From Anisakis pegreffii (lineage: Eukaryota; Nematoda; Chromadorea; Rhabditida; Anisakidae): 64,000 bases of DNA. Location of the stretch: NCBI GenBank assembly GCA_035041965.1, contig JAPYMA010000554.1:80218-144217 (forward strand), read 5' to 3'. The notes below the pieces were generated by a model. The model saw only the letters and a list, made by a program, of their open reading frames with translations, made no database searches and was not told where the DNA came from. The first letter of the stretch is position 1, and every line of letters begins with the position of its first letter. The position numbers and the translations under genes were made by a program. Below, in pieces: positions 63,973 to 64,000 of the stretch.

Positions 63973-64000
63973 AGCAATACGTAACTGAACGAAGTACTAT

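Overview
The window reads as nuclear DNA of a nematode-like invertebrate. It is AT-rich, both recognisable genes are split by short introns with TTTCAG-type acceptors, and a TTTCAG/TTCAG acceptor with no visible partner exon lies just before each start codon, as expected for spliced-leader trans-splicing. One gene encodes an HNF4-type nuclear receptor with a CNGCK P-box. The species cannot be fixed from the sequence alone.

Layout. 1-3352 is a perfect tandem array of a 172-bp unit, each carrying one tRNA-Lys(CTT) gene: 19 complete copies plus the 3' end of a twentieth at the window edge. It ends abruptly at a GC-rich block (3353-3552). 3553-31740 is AT-rich DNA in which I can support only a miRNA-like hairpin (4093-4163), a decayed hAT-type MITE (6325-6697), two uncertain exon-like regions (8135-8462; 13284-14857) and small repeats.

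31755-34616 (+) is a six-exon gene for a mitochondrial rhomboid protease of the PARL family. The joined product is 337 aa, with a Ser241/His299 dyad whose 58-residue spacing equals that of human PARL. Next come a 1.2-kb non-autonomous hAT-like element (34990-36223), a hAT-type MITE (36434-36772), a (TA)36 tract, a Tc1/mariner transposase remnant beside a 106-bp inverted repeat (39286-39994), and a 24-bp minisatellite of about 50 copies (42371-43584). The two long minus-strand reading frames over that minisatellite are artefacts of its period. 43590-54700 holds no gene I can support.

54860-58318 (+) is a five-exon nuclear receptor gene. From 56063, inside its first intron, to 63972 the window is one giant palindrome: two arms of about 3.95 kb, nearly identical, meeting without spacer at a (TA)n tract at 60020/60021. 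Exons 2-5 of the receptor therefore recur on the minus strand at 61718-63407, without exon 1. The arms differ by three substitutions, one 5-nt indel and one homopolymer indel, none in an exon. This is either a recent fold-back duplication nucleated in a hAT-derived sequence or an assembly join of two haplotypes. It and the tRNA-bearing satellite are the two most unusual structures here.
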